64,000 nucleotides of DNA from Butyrivibrio sp. Its GTDB lineage: Bacteria > Bacillota_A > Clostridia > Lachnospirales > Lachnospiraceae. Position 1 is the stretch's first letter. The number at the start of each line of letters is the position of its first letter. The position numbers and the translations under genes were made by a program. The stretch covers positions 1 through 64,000 of the forward strand of contig JAGOGF010000004.1 of assembly GCA_017996845.1 (NCBI GenBank), given 5' to 3'. The notes under the pieces are model-generated. The model was given only the letters and a program-made list of their open reading frames with translations, ran no database searches and was not told where the DNA came from. Below are positions 46,879 through 55,855 of this stretch, piece after piece.

Positions 46879-47926
46879 TCTCTGTCACCGCCTTTCTCTG
46901 TGAAAAAGCCGCAAACTTTTTCCGGAAGACCGGACTTTGCAGTACTACGATGACAATAACTGCAATTGCCTTGTATACCGGAAGCTGATCTGCTGAAACA
47001 TCCATAGCATACAGGGTCGTCGTTAATGCCTGTATTGTATAGGCACCGATAATAGAACCCATCAGATTGAATTTACCGCCTCCAAGATTATTTCCGCCAA
47101 GCGCAACGGCCAGAATAGCATCCATTTCCATGTTCAGCCCAATATTATTGGCATCTGCGGAATAAATACGGCTGGATGCTACAATCCCGGCTATTCCAGC
47201 CAGCACTCCGCATACAATGTAGGTGATTATTTTGATCATGGTAGAATTCAGTCCTACCAGTCTGGATGCAGAACCATTAATTCCTACACTTTCCACATAA
47301 AGGCCAAGTGCTGTTTTCTTCAAAATCAGCTGTACAATTATTACCACCGCAATCGCAACAAAGATCGGCGTTGGAATCGGACACCCCAGAATATGATCCC
47401 CCAGAATTTTATAGGAATCCACCCTTACATATGTAATCTGTCCAAGTGTAATCAGCTGCGCAATGCCTCGTCCTGCCGTAAAGAGAATCAGCGTCGCGAC
47501 CATCGGCTGAATGCCCAGTTTTGCAACCAGAATGCCGTTAAAGGCTCCGCAGAGTCCGGCAACTGCAATTCCGGCAATCGCTGCCAGAATGATCGGCGCT
47601 GCAAGTGTCGAGGTGCTAACCTGCCCTCCGGAAAGAATCTGACAGCAAATTGCAGCCGCCACAGCCATTACTGCGCCAACGCTGATATCCTGTCCTCCGC
47701 TTGCCGCTGTCACAAGTGTCATCCCGACAGCCAGTATGACCAGTTCTGATCCTCTGTTGATAATGTCAATCAGATATCCATACAGTACGCCATTTTTAAT
47801 TGAAATATAAAAGAAGTCCGGTGTCCGCAGAATATTTACCAGAAGAACAACTGCCAGACAGATCAGTGGCATAAACAGTGGTGCATGCACAATTTTTTTC
47901 CAATTTCTTTTTTTCTGCTCACTCAT
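46868..47926 (-). CDS. Sugar ABC transporter permease, YtfT-like
   Basis: A 352-aa permease of the same family with the motif ASGGQDISVGAVMAV, where the usual GGIDLS reads GGQDIS as in YtfT-type proteins. The start MSEQKKRNWK has AGGAGG nine bases upstream, inside the end of the ATPase gene, which it overlaps by 8 bp. A 15-residue extension in the same frame is not supported. Confidence 0.86.
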   Translation of the reverse strand: MSEQKKRNWKKIVHAPLFMPLICLAVVLLVNILRTPDFFYISIKNGVLYGYLIDIINRGSELVILAVGMTLVTAASGGQDISVGAVMAVAAAICCQILSGGQVSTSTLAAPIILAAIAGIAVAGLCGAFNGILVAKLGIQPMVATLILFTAGRGIAQLITLGQITYVRVDSYKILGDHILGCPIPTPIFVAIAVVIIVQLILKKTALGLYVESVGINGSASRLVGLNSTMIKIITYIVCGVLAGIAGIVASSRIYSADANNIGLNMEMDAILAVALGGNNLGGGKFNLMGSIIGAYTIQALTTTLYAMDVSADQLPVYKAIAVIVIVVLQSPVFRKKFAAFSQRKAVTENAR

Positions 47927-49463
47927 GTGCCGTTGCCTCCTGTTCTTCTTTTCTTCCATCATTTCCTGCAATTGTCTTCATAATATTGGCCTGTGTCATT
48001 TCTTCTCCGGTCAGTTCGCCAACCTTTTCTCCATCTCGTAGAACTGCCATTCTGGAGCATGTTCGCAGCATTTCTTCTATTTCAGAAGAAATAAAGGTTA
48101 CCGCTTTTCCTTCTTCCGTAAGCTGCAGAACCAGCTTCTGAATCTCTGTCTTGGTACCGATATCGATTCCTCTGGTCGGTTCGTCCAGAATCAGATAGTC
48201 CGGATTGGTAATCAGCCATCTGCCTATAATTACCTTCTGCTGATTTCCGCCTGAGAGACTTCCCACCGGGGTTTCTCTGCTTGCGGTTTTTATCTGCAGC
48301 AGTTCAATCATCCTGTCCGCAGCCTCATCCATTTCTTTACGGCTCATCAGGCGAAACATTCCTCTTCTTGCCTGCATTGCGATAATAATATTCTCTTTTA
48401 CTGTCAGATCGGATATAATTCCATCCTTTTTACGGTCTTCCGGCAAATAGGCCATTCCCAGTTTCATTGCATCCAGTGGCTTACTAATCCTGACTTCTTT
48501 TCCGTTTACCATCAGTTTGCCGCCATCTGCTTTATCTGCACCATAAATTGCACGTACCAGTTCACTTCTGCCTGATCCCAGAAGACCCGTAAGGCCGATG
48601 CACTCTCCCTTTTTAATACTGATATCAAACGGTCTGATTGTTCCGGTATGCTGCAGTTCCTTTGCCTGAATGACAGGTGCGGCAGTATCATCCGCCTTGC
48701 CTTTTCTTTCACTTTTTATCTCCGCCAGATCGTCAAAATCTTTGCCCATCATCTTTGCAACCAGCTGCAGGCGCGGTAATTTCTCAGTCTCATATTCTCC
48801 CACCAGTTCTCCGTTTCGCAGAACCGTGATTCGGTTACAGACTGCATACACCTGCTCCAGAAAGTGTGTTACAAATATAATTCCAACTCCCTCTGACTGA
48901 AGCTTCCGCATCAGAGTGAATAATTTTCCCACTTCATCATCATCCAGTGAAGAGGTTGGTTCATCCAGAATCAATACCTTGCACTGCATGTCTACCGCAC
49001 GGGCGATCGCGATCATCTGTTGCACGGCAATTGAACACTCTTCCAGCATTCTGCCGGGTTCTGCATCAATATCAAGCCTCTGCAGCAGCTCCCCCGATTT
49101 ATTGTTCATTGTTTTCCAGTCAACAAGTCCTGCTTTTTTGGGTTCTCGTCCAATAAAAAGATTTTCTGCTACTGTCAGATTCGGGCACAGATTTACTTCC
49201 TGGTACACCGTACTGATTGCATTTCTCTGTGCTTCCTGGGGTGAATGATTGACAATTGTATTTCCTTCCATCCGGATTTCCCCGGTTTCCAACTCGTATA
49301 CTCCCGTAAGGACCTTGATCAGTGTTGATTTTCCTGCACCATTTTCGCCCATCAGTGCATGAATTTCTCCTTTTCGTAAGTAGAAATCAACATTGGAGAG
49401 TGCCTTAACCCCGGGGAAATTTTTGCTGATGCCCTTCATTGAGAGAATAATTTCCTTCTCCAT
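47919..49463 (-). CDS. Sugar ABC transporter ATP-binding protein, YtfR-like (two ATPase domains)
   Basis: A 514-aa protein with two tandem ABC domains, as in RbsA/MglA/YtfR. The first has Walker A GENGAGKSTLIKVLTG and Walker B VLILDEPTSSLD; the second has the degenerate Walker A GLLGSGRSELVRAIYG but an intact signature SGGNQQK and LILDEPTRGID. It drives sugar import through the two permeases. The ATG has GGGAG about ten bases upstream; an earlier TTG is not used. A terminator-like hairpin separates it from the binding-protein gene. Confidence 0.92.
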   Translation of the reverse strand: MEKEIILSMKGISKNFPGVKALSNVDFYLRKGEIHALMGENGAGKSTLIKVLTGVYELETGEIRMEGNTIVNHSPQEAQRNAISTVYQEVNLCPNLTVAENLFIGREPKKAGLVDWKTMNNKSGELLQRLDIDAEPGRMLEECSIAVQQMIAIARAVDMQCKVLILDEPTSSLDDDEVGKLFTLMRKLQSEGVGIIFVTHFLEQVYAVCNRITVLRNGELVGEYETEKLPRLQLVAKMMGKDFDDLAEIKSERKGKADDTAAPVIQAKELQHTGTIRPFDISIKKGECIGLTGLLGSGRSELVRAIYGADKADGGKLMVNGKEVRISKPLDAMKLGMAYLPEDRKKDGIISDLTVKENIIIAMQARRGMFRLMSRKEMDEAADRMIELLQIKTASRETPVGSLSGGNQQKVIIGRWLITNPDYLILDEPTRGIDIGTKTEIQKLVLQLTEEGKAVTFISSEIEEMLRTCSRMAVLRDGEKVGELTGEEMTQANIMKTIAGNDGRKEEQEATAHE

Positions 49464-49488
49464 ATGACAGCCACTCCCTTCTTTTTTC

Positions 49489-49536
49489 AAAAAGAGAATG
49501 GCGCCGCAACAATTTTACTGCTTACGCCATCCTCTC
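49489..49536 (-). terminator. Attenuating terminator inside the sugar ABC operon
   Basis: GAGAATGGCG (49494-49503) pairs with CGCCATCCTCTC (49525-49536, one bulge/mismatch), and the minus strand continues TTTTT. It lies between the binding-protein gene and the ATPase gene, as in the amino-acid operon of this window. Confidence 0.75.
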
Positions 49537-49566
49537 ATTATTCTACCTTTTTAAACTGTTTCCCGA

Positions 49567-50724
49567 TCAATAAGCTCTTCCGCTGATTACATCCTTTGTA
49601 ACAACTGTTACATCATAGGTTACTGTATCGCCAACAGAGTTCTGTGCCTGTACACTCTTTACTGTATCATCTACTGCGAACATTGCTTCGTCTACATACA
49701 TCAGATGATCAACTGTTTCTTTATTCTGAAGCTTCTTGATGATTTCTTCTACACGCGGACCATGTAACGGGTTACACTCTGTATCCAGTGTGATCTTGCC
49801 GGCAAGAACATCCGTCAATCCTGCATTGGTTGAGTCAAATGACATTACCATAACCTGTCCCTTTGCAATATCACTTCCAACTGTTTTGCCTGCTGCTGTC
49901 AATGCATCAATGGCACCAAATGCTTCATTATCGTTTTCACAATATACAACGTTGATATTATCATACTGTTTCAGTAAGGATTCCATAACTTCCTGTCCCT
50001 TAGCCTGTGTAAATTCACCTGTCTGCTGTGCTACCAGATCCCATCCGTATTTCTTAACAGCATCTTCCAGTCCCTTTGAACGTCCGATCTGTGCAGAAGC
50101 ACCGATTGTACCCTGAATATCTGCTATATGAATATCTTTTGCATTGATACCCTTTGCAGTTGCGAAAGCATTCAGCCATTCAGCTGCTTTATTACCTTCT
50201 GCCAGGAAGTCAGATCCAACCCATGCCGTAAAGAGGGAGTCATCTGAAACATTTACCATACGATCTACAATGATTACCGGAATTCCGGCATCCTTTGCTT
50301 CCTGCAGAACTGTATCCCAGCCGGTTTCTGTTACCGGAGCCAGAACAATGTAATCAACTTCCTGCTGGATAAAATTACGGATTGCAGTAATCTGATTTTC
50401 CTGTTTCTGCTGTGCATCATCAAAGATGAGCGAATATCCGTTAGCTTCACTGAATGTACTCTTCATGGACTCCGTATTTGCTGTTCTCCAGTCAGATTCA
50501 GCACCTACCTGTGAAAAACCTACTGTAATTGTTGCTCCGCTATCTGTTGTAACCGCTTCCACACTGCCCTCTGCAGATGCAGCAACAGCTGCCTCCTGTG
50601 TTGCAGCTGTTGCAGTTGATGCTTCCTCTTTTGTTGCCGGTGTTGATGAACTGCTTCCGCAGCCTGCCAGAAGTGCACTTACCATCATTGCACTCATTAC
50701 TGCGCTGATCAGCTTCTTTTTCAT
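49567..50724 (-). CDS. Sugar ABC transporter substrate-binding lipoprotein, YtfQ-like
   Basis: A 385-aa lipoprotein: signal peptide ending in lipobox LLAGC, a Ser/Thr/Ala linker to about residue 70, then a periplasmic-binding-protein type I fold. TVGFSQVGAESDWRTANT and VVYCENDNEAFGAIDAL closely resemble E. coli YtfQ, which binds galactofuranose and galactopyranose. The start MKKKLISAV has GGAGG eight bases upstream. It is the first gene of the transporter operon and lies directly downstream of a kinase/regulator pair that probably senses its ligand. Confidence 0.88.
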   Translation of the reverse strand: MKKKLISAVMSAMMVSALLAGCGSSSSTPATKEEASTATAATQEAAVAASAEGSVEAVTTDSGATITVGFSQVGAESDWRTANTESMKSTFSEANGYSLIFDDAQQKQENQITAIRNFIQQEVDYIVLAPVTETGWDTVLQEAKDAGIPVIIVDRMVNVSDDSLFTAWVGSDFLAEGNKAAEWLNAFATAKGINAKDIHIADIQGTIGASAQIGRSKGLEDAVKKYGWDLVAQQTGEFTQAKGQEVMESLLKQYDNINVVYCENDNEAFGAIDALTAAGKTVGSDIAKGQVMVMSFDSTNAGLTDVLAGKITLDTECNPLHGPRVEEIIKKLQNKETVDHLMYVDEAMFAVDDTVKSVQAQNSVGDTVTYDVTVVTKDVISGRAY

Positions 50725-50778
50725 TTTGCTATCCTCCATTTTTTGATTAAGAGTCCCCATTGGCTCTTACTGTCTGTT

Positions 50779-50784
50779 ATTATA
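50779..50784 (-). promoter_or_regulatory. -10 box of the sugar ABC operon within an inverted repeat
   Basis: Minus-strand TATAAT at 50779-50784 lies inside TGTCT-N8-AGACA (50771-50788). The -35 region (50802-50807) is TTTTAA, a poor match, as expected for an activator-dependent promoter. Transcription would start about 50 bases before the binding-protein gene. Confidence 0.6.
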
Positions 50785-50810
50785 GACAGCCGACCCTTTC
50801 TTTAAAACCG

Positions 50811-50832
50811 AGTTTCTTTTTTGAAAAGTTGA
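50811..50832 (-). promoter_or_regulatory. Promoter-proximal copy of a putative activator site
   Basis: Minus-strand AACTTTT-N5-AAGAAA, located four bases upstream of the weak -35 region of the sugar ABC promoter. The second copy lies 61 bp further upstream. Confidence 0.5.
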
Positions 50833-50871
50833 TTTTTTTACCGTAATGGAAGCAGACTCTGATCAAAGTAT

Positions 50872-50892
50872 ACTTTCTTACGAAAAAAGTTC
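50872..50892 (-). promoter_or_regulatory. Distal copy of the putative activator site
   Basis: Minus-strand AACTTTT-N5-AAGAAA, in the same orientation as the promoter-proximal copy and offset by 61 bp, close to six helical turns. The nearby AraC-type regulator is the obvious candidate to bind it. Confidence 0.5.
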
Positions 50893-50906
50893 ATTTTTTT
50901 ATTTTC

Positions 50907-52364
50907 TCATGATATCGGCTCCAGAATTGCAGGAATAACCACACGGATAACCGTTCCCGCAAGATAAGTGCTCTCCACACTCACTCCATAATCTTTGCCG
51001 AAATACAGTTGAATCCGCTGTTGCACATTTGCCATTCCAAAGCCATGCTGTTCTTCATCCATAACTTCTCCAGAAATGAGTCCACGCAAATGTATCAACT
51101 CCTGCTGCGTCATTCCGATTCCGTTATCACCTACTTCGAATATCAGACTCCCATTTTCGATTTTCCCATCTACGGTTATTTTCCCGCCTCCCCGTTTGTT
51201 TTTGATCCCATGATATAAAGCATTTTCAACAATCGGCTGAAGCGTCAGTTTACAGATCTGATATTGCTGTATCTGCTCTGGAATACGAATATCATATTCC
51301 AGAATGTCATGATACCGGAACTGCTGTATCTCCAGATAACTGCGGATATGTTCCTCTTCTTCCGCAATCGTAATGAAATCTCTTCCTTTGCTGAGCGTTG
51401 TGCGAAAGAAATTTGACAATGTTGTCAGCATGGAAACCGCTTCTTTCTTTTCCCCTGATTCTGTCAGCCATATGATCGTATCCAGCGTATTATACAGGAA
51501 ATGCGGATTGATCTGGGCCTGCAGCAGCCGCAGCTCCGTCATCCTCTGATTATGCTGCTCCGTTCTGATATCTTCTACCAGTTCCGCAATTTCCTGTACC
51601 ATACTGTTAAAACTTTCTGCAAGCGTATCTATTTCATTGTGCGTCTGCGTAACCGGAAAACGAACGGAAAAATCACCCTGCGCAAATTCTTCTGTAGCAT
51701 GGCACATATCCTGAAGCGGACGGATTATCTTTCTGGTCAGTTGTCTTGAAATATAAAAAGATATTCCCAGAATTCCCACGAGCAAAGACATCACTGCCAA
51801 AAGCGTCATACTGACCTGTCTGGAAACATTTTGCCGGACCACTTCCATTCTGGATGCTTCATAAGATATATAGATCTGTATCTGCTTCTGAATCAATGTG
51901 GTAAGCGTATAGACATTCATATTGAGCATGGTAATATTTTCATCATAATGGCCGCCTTCCTGCACATTGTCAGTAATATCACGGTCTCTGTCTTCCAGCG
52001 TATTCATCAGTTTGATCACGCTGTTCAAGCGTTTCCTGTCTCCCGGATCCGTTGCCTGCTGCTGCAATTCTCTGAACTGATCTCTTGCCGCTGAAATCAG
52101 CGCATAGGGATCCTTACCTTTGAGTTTTTCCGCGGAATTGGTCCAGTTTGCGGAGCCAATGACAATCTGATACATAATCTCATCCATATCTTCCTTAAAG
52201 CTGAGATTATATTCATTGGCAGAAGTAATATTGGATACAATCCGGTCATATTGATGATAATAGCTGTACATGATCAGCGTCCCGCACACAACCAGTACTG
52301 TCAACGGTACAATGGAAATCCACATATACAGCATTACACGGTTTTTCAGACTTCGCTTTTTCAT
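50907..52364 (-). CDS. Sensor histidine kinase, YesM/LytS type
   Basis: A 485-aa membrane kinase. Helix 1 (about 13-35) and helix 2 (about 185-205) flank an extracellular helical sensor domain; a HAMP domain follows, then the His_kinase motif QINPHFLYNTLDTIIWL with the phosphorylated His, and a HATPase domain (NALYHGIK, DNGIGM, GFGMANV). It pairs with the regulator encoded immediately upstream, whose gene ends 17 bp before this start. The ATG has AGAGGAA eight bases upstream; the longest frame begins at a TTG. The likely signal is extracellular sugar, possibly through the YtfQ-like protein. Confidence 0.92.
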   Translation of the reverse strand: MKKRSLKNRVMLYMWISIVPLTVLVVCGTLIMYSYYHQYDRIVSNITSANEYNLSFKEDMDEIMYQIVIGSANWTNSAEKLKGKDPYALISAARDQFRELQQQATDPGDRKRLNSVIKLMNTLEDRDRDITDNVQEGGHYDENITMLNMNVYTLTTLIQKQIQIYISYEASRMEVVRQNVSRQVSMTLLAVMSLLVGILGISFYISRQLTRKIIRPLQDMCHATEEFAQGDFSVRFPVTQTHNEIDTLAESFNSMVQEIAELVEDIRTEQHNQRMTELRLLQAQINPHFLYNTLDTIIWLTESGEKKEAVSMLTTLSNFFRTTLSKGRDFITIAEEEEHIRSYLEIQQFRYHDILEYDIRIPEQIQQYQICKLTLQPIVENALYHGIKNKRGGGKITVDGKIENGSLIFEVGDNGIGMTQQELIHLRGLISGEVMDEEQHGFGMANVQQRIQLYFGKDYGVSVESTYLAGTVIRVVIPAILEPIS

Positions 52365-52381
52365 CCGATATTCCTCTTGTA

Positions 52382-54016
52382 TCAAATCGCACCATCGGTT
52401 CGAAATTCTCTGGGTGTCATGTTTTGTGTTTTCTTGAACAGATAGCTGAAATAATGCGGATCTTTATATCCCACCTGATATCCGACCTCCGAGCTCTTAA
52501 GTGAGGTACTCCGCAGGAGTTCCTTGGCCTTTTCCATTCGTACCCCGGTCAGATACTCGATGAAAGTTTCTCCTGTTTCCTGACTGAAAACAGTACTGAA
52601 GTGATTCGGACTCACATTTACGCTTGCTGCAACCGTATTCAGTGAAATATCTTCTCTTGCATAATTCTGTTCAATGTATGCCTTTGCCTCTTCCAGCGTA
52701 CTGCTGTACTTTTTTTCTGAAATCTGGTTTCTTTGCTGGATTGCTTTTTCCAGAAGCTGTGTCAGATATACAATCGTTGCATTTCTGTTTCCAAGTGCGA
52801 TTGCTCCATCACGGAATTTGCCGCAGATGCCGGTAACTGCATCTTTGGATAATCCCACCGATTCCAGAAAAGAAGCGACCGTAAAATACAGATCCATCAC
52901 GATATACTGTCGAAACAACAAAGAGCTGACGTTTTCTTCTCCCAGACTTGCAAAAAAATCTTCTGCAAAGTGTTCTATTTCTGAACTGCTGCCGCTTCTA
53001 AGAAAATTCAGAACTATTTTCCGGTCAAGTTTTCCAATGTCCATTTCCTGCAGATCAATTTCCTCTGCCAGCCCCTCTGCCACAGCAGCCGGATGACCGG
53101 TGTAGAATATTTTACTGGAGTCTGTCAGAAAACGATGCGAAAAAGCCCTGTTTGCTTCCTGATAAGACTGTCTGACCTCCCGGATTCTTCTGACTGCAGA
53201 ACCGACTCCGCCATAATAGACAACATCCGGATAGCCCGCCACAATCTGTTTGAGTTCTTCCAGGCATTTTTCCGTTTTATTCTGCATCTGCTGTTCATCC
53301 TGTGCCATAAGTAACAGTGCAATCACTTCTCCCAGTTGTTCATAGATCTGAATATCCTGATATTTCTCATAATATGATTCAATCTGGTGGATAATGTTGA
53401 TGGCTCGTTCCGAATAAACATCGGTAACTGCTTCCGAATCTTCGCCCGGCCTGATCTGAAACATGATGACGCAATAACATTCTGCTGCCAGATTGATATC
53501 CAGTTCCTTACCTTTCTCAATCAGCTGACTCATTGCACTTTTTCCGTCAATCAGTTCTCTGAAAAGATTTCTTTTTTCCAGAATGACCGCTTCCTGCCGC
53601 TCTTTCCGATAGGTTTCCATAAAGTCCTGCTGTTCCTTCTCTTCCAGAATCGTCTGTCCAACCTTATGTACCGCTTCCAGGAGCTGTGCTCCTGACATGG
53701 GCTTTAAAAGATATTCTGTTACTCCGATATTGATTGCTTCTTTCGCATATTCAAACTCATCATATCCGCTCAGAATAATAATTTTGATCTTTGGAAATTC
53801 CCTTTTGACAAGGCGGCTCAGTTCCAGCCCATCCATAAAAGGCATCCGGATATCTGTAATCAGAATATCCGGATGCAGCTTCTGGATCATTGGAAATGCC
53901 AGTTCCCCATCACTTGCTTCTCCCGCAAAGGAAAACCCTTCCTTCTCCCAGTCAATATTTTTTTTGATTCCTTCCCGCATTACGATTTCATCTTCGACAA
54001 GAAAAACCTTTAACAT
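52382..54016 (-). CDS. Response regulator with AraC-type DNA-binding domain, YesN-like
   Basis: A 544-aa cytosolic regulator. The receiver domain (1-120) has the acidic pocket VEDE, phospho-Asp55 in ILITDIRMPFMDG and Lys in LLKPM; a 300-residue helical linker follows; the C-terminal 100 residues hold two helix-turn-helix motifs (ISLNTVAASVNVSPNHFSTV and SSEVGYQVGYKDPHYFSYLF). I start at ATG 54016 with GGAG five bases upstream; a GTG two codons earlier is an alternative. Phosphorylated by the neighbouring kinase, it probably activates the sugar ABC operon. Confidence 0.93.
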   Translation of the reverse strand: MLKVFLVEDEIVMREGIKKNIDWEKEGFSFAGEASDGELAFPMIQKLHPDILITDIRMPFMDGLELSRLVKREFPKIKIIILSGYDEFEYAKEAINIGVTEYLLKPMSGAQLLEAVHKVGQTILEEKEQQDFMETYRKERQEAVILEKRNLFRELIDGKSAMSQLIEKGKELDINLAAECYCVIMFQIRPGEDSEAVTDVYSERAINIIHQIESYYEKYQDIQIYEQLGEVIALLLMAQDEQQMQNKTEKCLEELKQIVAGYPDVVYYGGVGSAVRRIREVRQSYQEANRAFSHRFLTDSSKIFYTGHPAAVAEGLAEEIDLQEMDIGKLDRKIVLNFLRSGSSSEIEHFAEDFFASLGEENVSSLLFRQYIVMDLYFTVASFLESVGLSKDAVTGICGKFRDGAIALGNRNATIVYLTQLLEKAIQQRNQISEKKYSSTLEEAKAYIEQNYAREDISLNTVAASVNVSPNHFSTVFSQETGETFIEYLTGVRMEKAKELLRSTSLKSSEVGYQVGYKDPHYFSYLFKKTQNMTPREFRTDGAI

Positions 54017-54037
54017 CTCCACTCCAATCCCCTACTG

Positions 54038-54964
54038 TCAATTCTGTCCGTTCGCTTCCCAGACCAGACGGATATATTTCCCATAATGTGACGGGCTGAA
54101 ACTGACACTGTGCCCATTCTGATAACTTTCTCCATATATATTTTCTTCAATATTTACTTCATCACATGCGTGAAATCCCAATTTTTCACAAATATGAATG
54201 GATACTTCATTTTCTTTTTTTACAAGTGTCTGTACCGTGTCAAACTGCAGTACGCTGCGTCCATATTCCATGATATTGCGACACACTTCCATCGCATAGC
54301 CTTTTCCCTGCCACGCTACCCCAATCAGAAAACCCAGTTCCACATCATCAAACCCATTTCGTATACTGAATCCGGCTCTTCCGATAATCTCTCCCGTACT
54401 TTTTTCTATCACGGTCCATACACCAAAGCCCATAAACCCATAGACCTTTTCAATATAATCCCTGGTGTATCTGCGCTCATCTTCCGGATTTTCAAACAAT
54501 CCTTCCATATATCTGGTCATTGCCGGATCTGCATAAATCTTATAAAAATCATCTACGTCTTCTACTCTGGTTTCTCTGACAAGGCATCGTTCTGTTTCCA
54601 GAACCGTCCATGAAATTCCTGCCAGTCTCTGATATACCTTTACATAAGAATCCAGGTCCACTTCATCTATATTGGTAAAAATGTACTTAACACCGCCAAA
54701 TTTTCTCCCCGGCTCGCTTTCAGCCTGCCATGCAATCACATAATAGCCTTTTTCCTGTAATGTTTTCACAACGGTCTCATCATCTGCCAGAAAAAGTGTC
54801 TGCCCCGGATCCTCACAAATAATCCGGCTTCCATCTGTTACATGATGCAGCTTTGCAATAATGCCGCATTCATTGAGATATGCTATGGCTTTTTTTGCTT
54901 GTAACTGCATCTGTTTGTCTACGGATATTCGATCATTTATGCAAAAAATGATTTTGCTGAGCAT
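54038..54964 (-). CDS. GNAT-family N-acetyltransferase with an additional N-terminal domain
   Basis: A 308-aa soluble protein. The C-terminal 190 residues are a RimJ/RimL-type GNAT domain: LETERCLVRET start, GRAGFSIRN, and the acetyl-CoA loop GVAWQGKGYAMEVC. The first 110 residues contain LFLADDETVVKTLQEKGYYVIAW, a pattern like the second half of HAD-type proteins but without the catalytic aspartates; its role is unknown. The gene ends 21 bp before the regulator gene on the same strand. The acetylated target cannot be read from sequence. Confidence 0.82.
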   Translation of the reverse strand: MLSKIIFCINDRISVDKQMQLQAKKAIAYLNECGIIAKLHHVTDGSRIICEDPGQTLFLADDETVVKTLQEKGYYVIAWQAESEPGRKFGGVKYIFTNIDEVDLDSYVKVYQRLAGISWTVLETERCLVRETRVEDVDDFYKIYADPAMTRYMEGLFENPEDERRYTRDYIEKVYGFMGFGVWTVIEKSTGEIIGRAGFSIRNGFDDVELGFLIGVAWQGKGYAMEVCRNIMEYGRSVLQFDTVQTLVKKENEVSIHICEKLGFHACDEVNIEENIYGESYQNGHSVSFSPSHYGKYIRLVWEANGQN

Positions 54965-55016
54965 CGTTTTATTCCTTCCGTTTTTACAGTGTTCTTATTA
55001 TAATTCGTTCCACCAT

Positions 55017-55045
55017 TTGCGAATGGCACTTCTCTATTGTATAAT
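55017..55045 (+). promoter_or_regulatory. Promoter of the cyclophilin gene
   Basis: TTGCGA at 55017-55022 and TATAAT at 55040-55045 with a 17-bp spacer, about 50 bp before the start codon. Confidence 0.6.
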
Positions 55046-55095
55046 AAATTACGTTTTTCATCGACCACTATTTTATCATAGAAAAGAGGTTCTAT

Positions 55096-55617
55096 ATGGC
55101 ACAAAACCCTATTGTTACAATTACCATGGAAAATGGAGATATCATGAAAGCAGAACTTTATCCTGATATTGCTCCAAATACGGTAAATAATTTTATCTCC
55201 CTGATTAATAAACACTTTTATGATCACGTTTCTTTTCATCGTGTCATAAGCGGATTCATGTTACAGGGCGGAGATCCGGAAGGCACTGGTATGGGCGGTC
55301 CTGGTTATGAAATCAAGGGTGAATTTTCATCCAATGGATTTGCAAATAACCTGAAGCACTCTGCGGGTGTGCTATCTATGGCCAGGACGATGGTTCCTGA
55401 TTCTGCCGGCTCTCAGTTCTTTATCATGCATCAGGATTCTCCTCACCTGGATGGTGAATATGCTGCGTTTGGAAAAATCACGGAAGGTATGGATATTGTC
55501 AATAAAATAGCTGCTGTACAGACAGATTTTTCTGATCGTCCGATGCAGCCGCAAACTATGCAGGAAGTTACAGTTGAAACATTCGGTATTACCTATCCCG
55601 AACCTGAAAAAATGTGA
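55096..55617 (+). CDS. Peptidyl-prolyl cis-trans isomerase, cyclophilin type
   Basis: A 173-aa cytoplasmic cyclophilin (no signal peptide) that speeds proline isomerisation during folding. The active-site strand is FHRVISGFMLQGGD with the catalytic Arg; GSQFFIMH and LDGEYAAFGKI complete the pocket, although the tryptophan that binds cyclosporin in human cyclophilin A is Tyr here, as in many bacterial forms. GAGG lies upstream of the ATG. Monocistronic, with its own promoter and terminator. Confidence 0.95.
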   Translation: MAQNPIVTITMENGDIMKAELYPDIAPNTVNNFISLINKHFYDHVSFHRVISGFMLQGGDPEGTGMGGPGYEIKGEFSSNGFANNLKHSAGVLSMARTMVPDSAGSQFFIMHQDSPHLDGEYAAFGKITEGMDIVNKIAAVQTDFSDRPMQPQTMQEVTVETFGITYPEPEKM

Positions 55618-55650
55618 TATTCTGATTTGGTCAAAAAATGCAAAAAAATA

Positions 55651-55685
55651 AAGCAGCAGGAAAGCATCTTTCCTGTTGCTTTTTA
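55651..55685 (+). terminator. Terminator of the cyclophilin gene
   Basis: AAGCAGCAGGAAAG pairs with CTTTCCTGTTGCTT around a three-base loop, followed by TTTT. Confidence 0.9.
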
Positions 55686-55702
55686 GTCTCTAAAAAGGGA
55701 GG

Positions 55703-55731
55703 ATGCCAGATAAACTATGTTTATCTGGCAT
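55703..55731. repeat. Perfect 13-bp inverted repeat without T-run
   Basis: ATGCCAGATAAAC and GTTTATCTGGCAT, loop TAT. Neither strand has a T-run after it, so it is not an ordinary terminator. It lies in the 238-base gap between the cyclophilin terminator and the end of the lipid kinase gene, which otherwise shows no gene. Confidence 0.6.
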
Positions 55732-55855
55732 TATTATGAAAAAGTTTTTAATTGGTATTGTTTCATCTGACAATTATTAGTATACAGATGAGAAATGACG
55801 AAACAATGATTTTAGGTAAAGGTTTCTTTAACTAATTATGAACATTTTTTGAACA

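Noticed and set aside
47919..49463. Degenerate second Walker A motif in the sugar ABC ATPase as a defect
   Set aside because: GLLGSGRSE-type second motifs are normal for RbsA/MglA/YtfR-type double ATPases.
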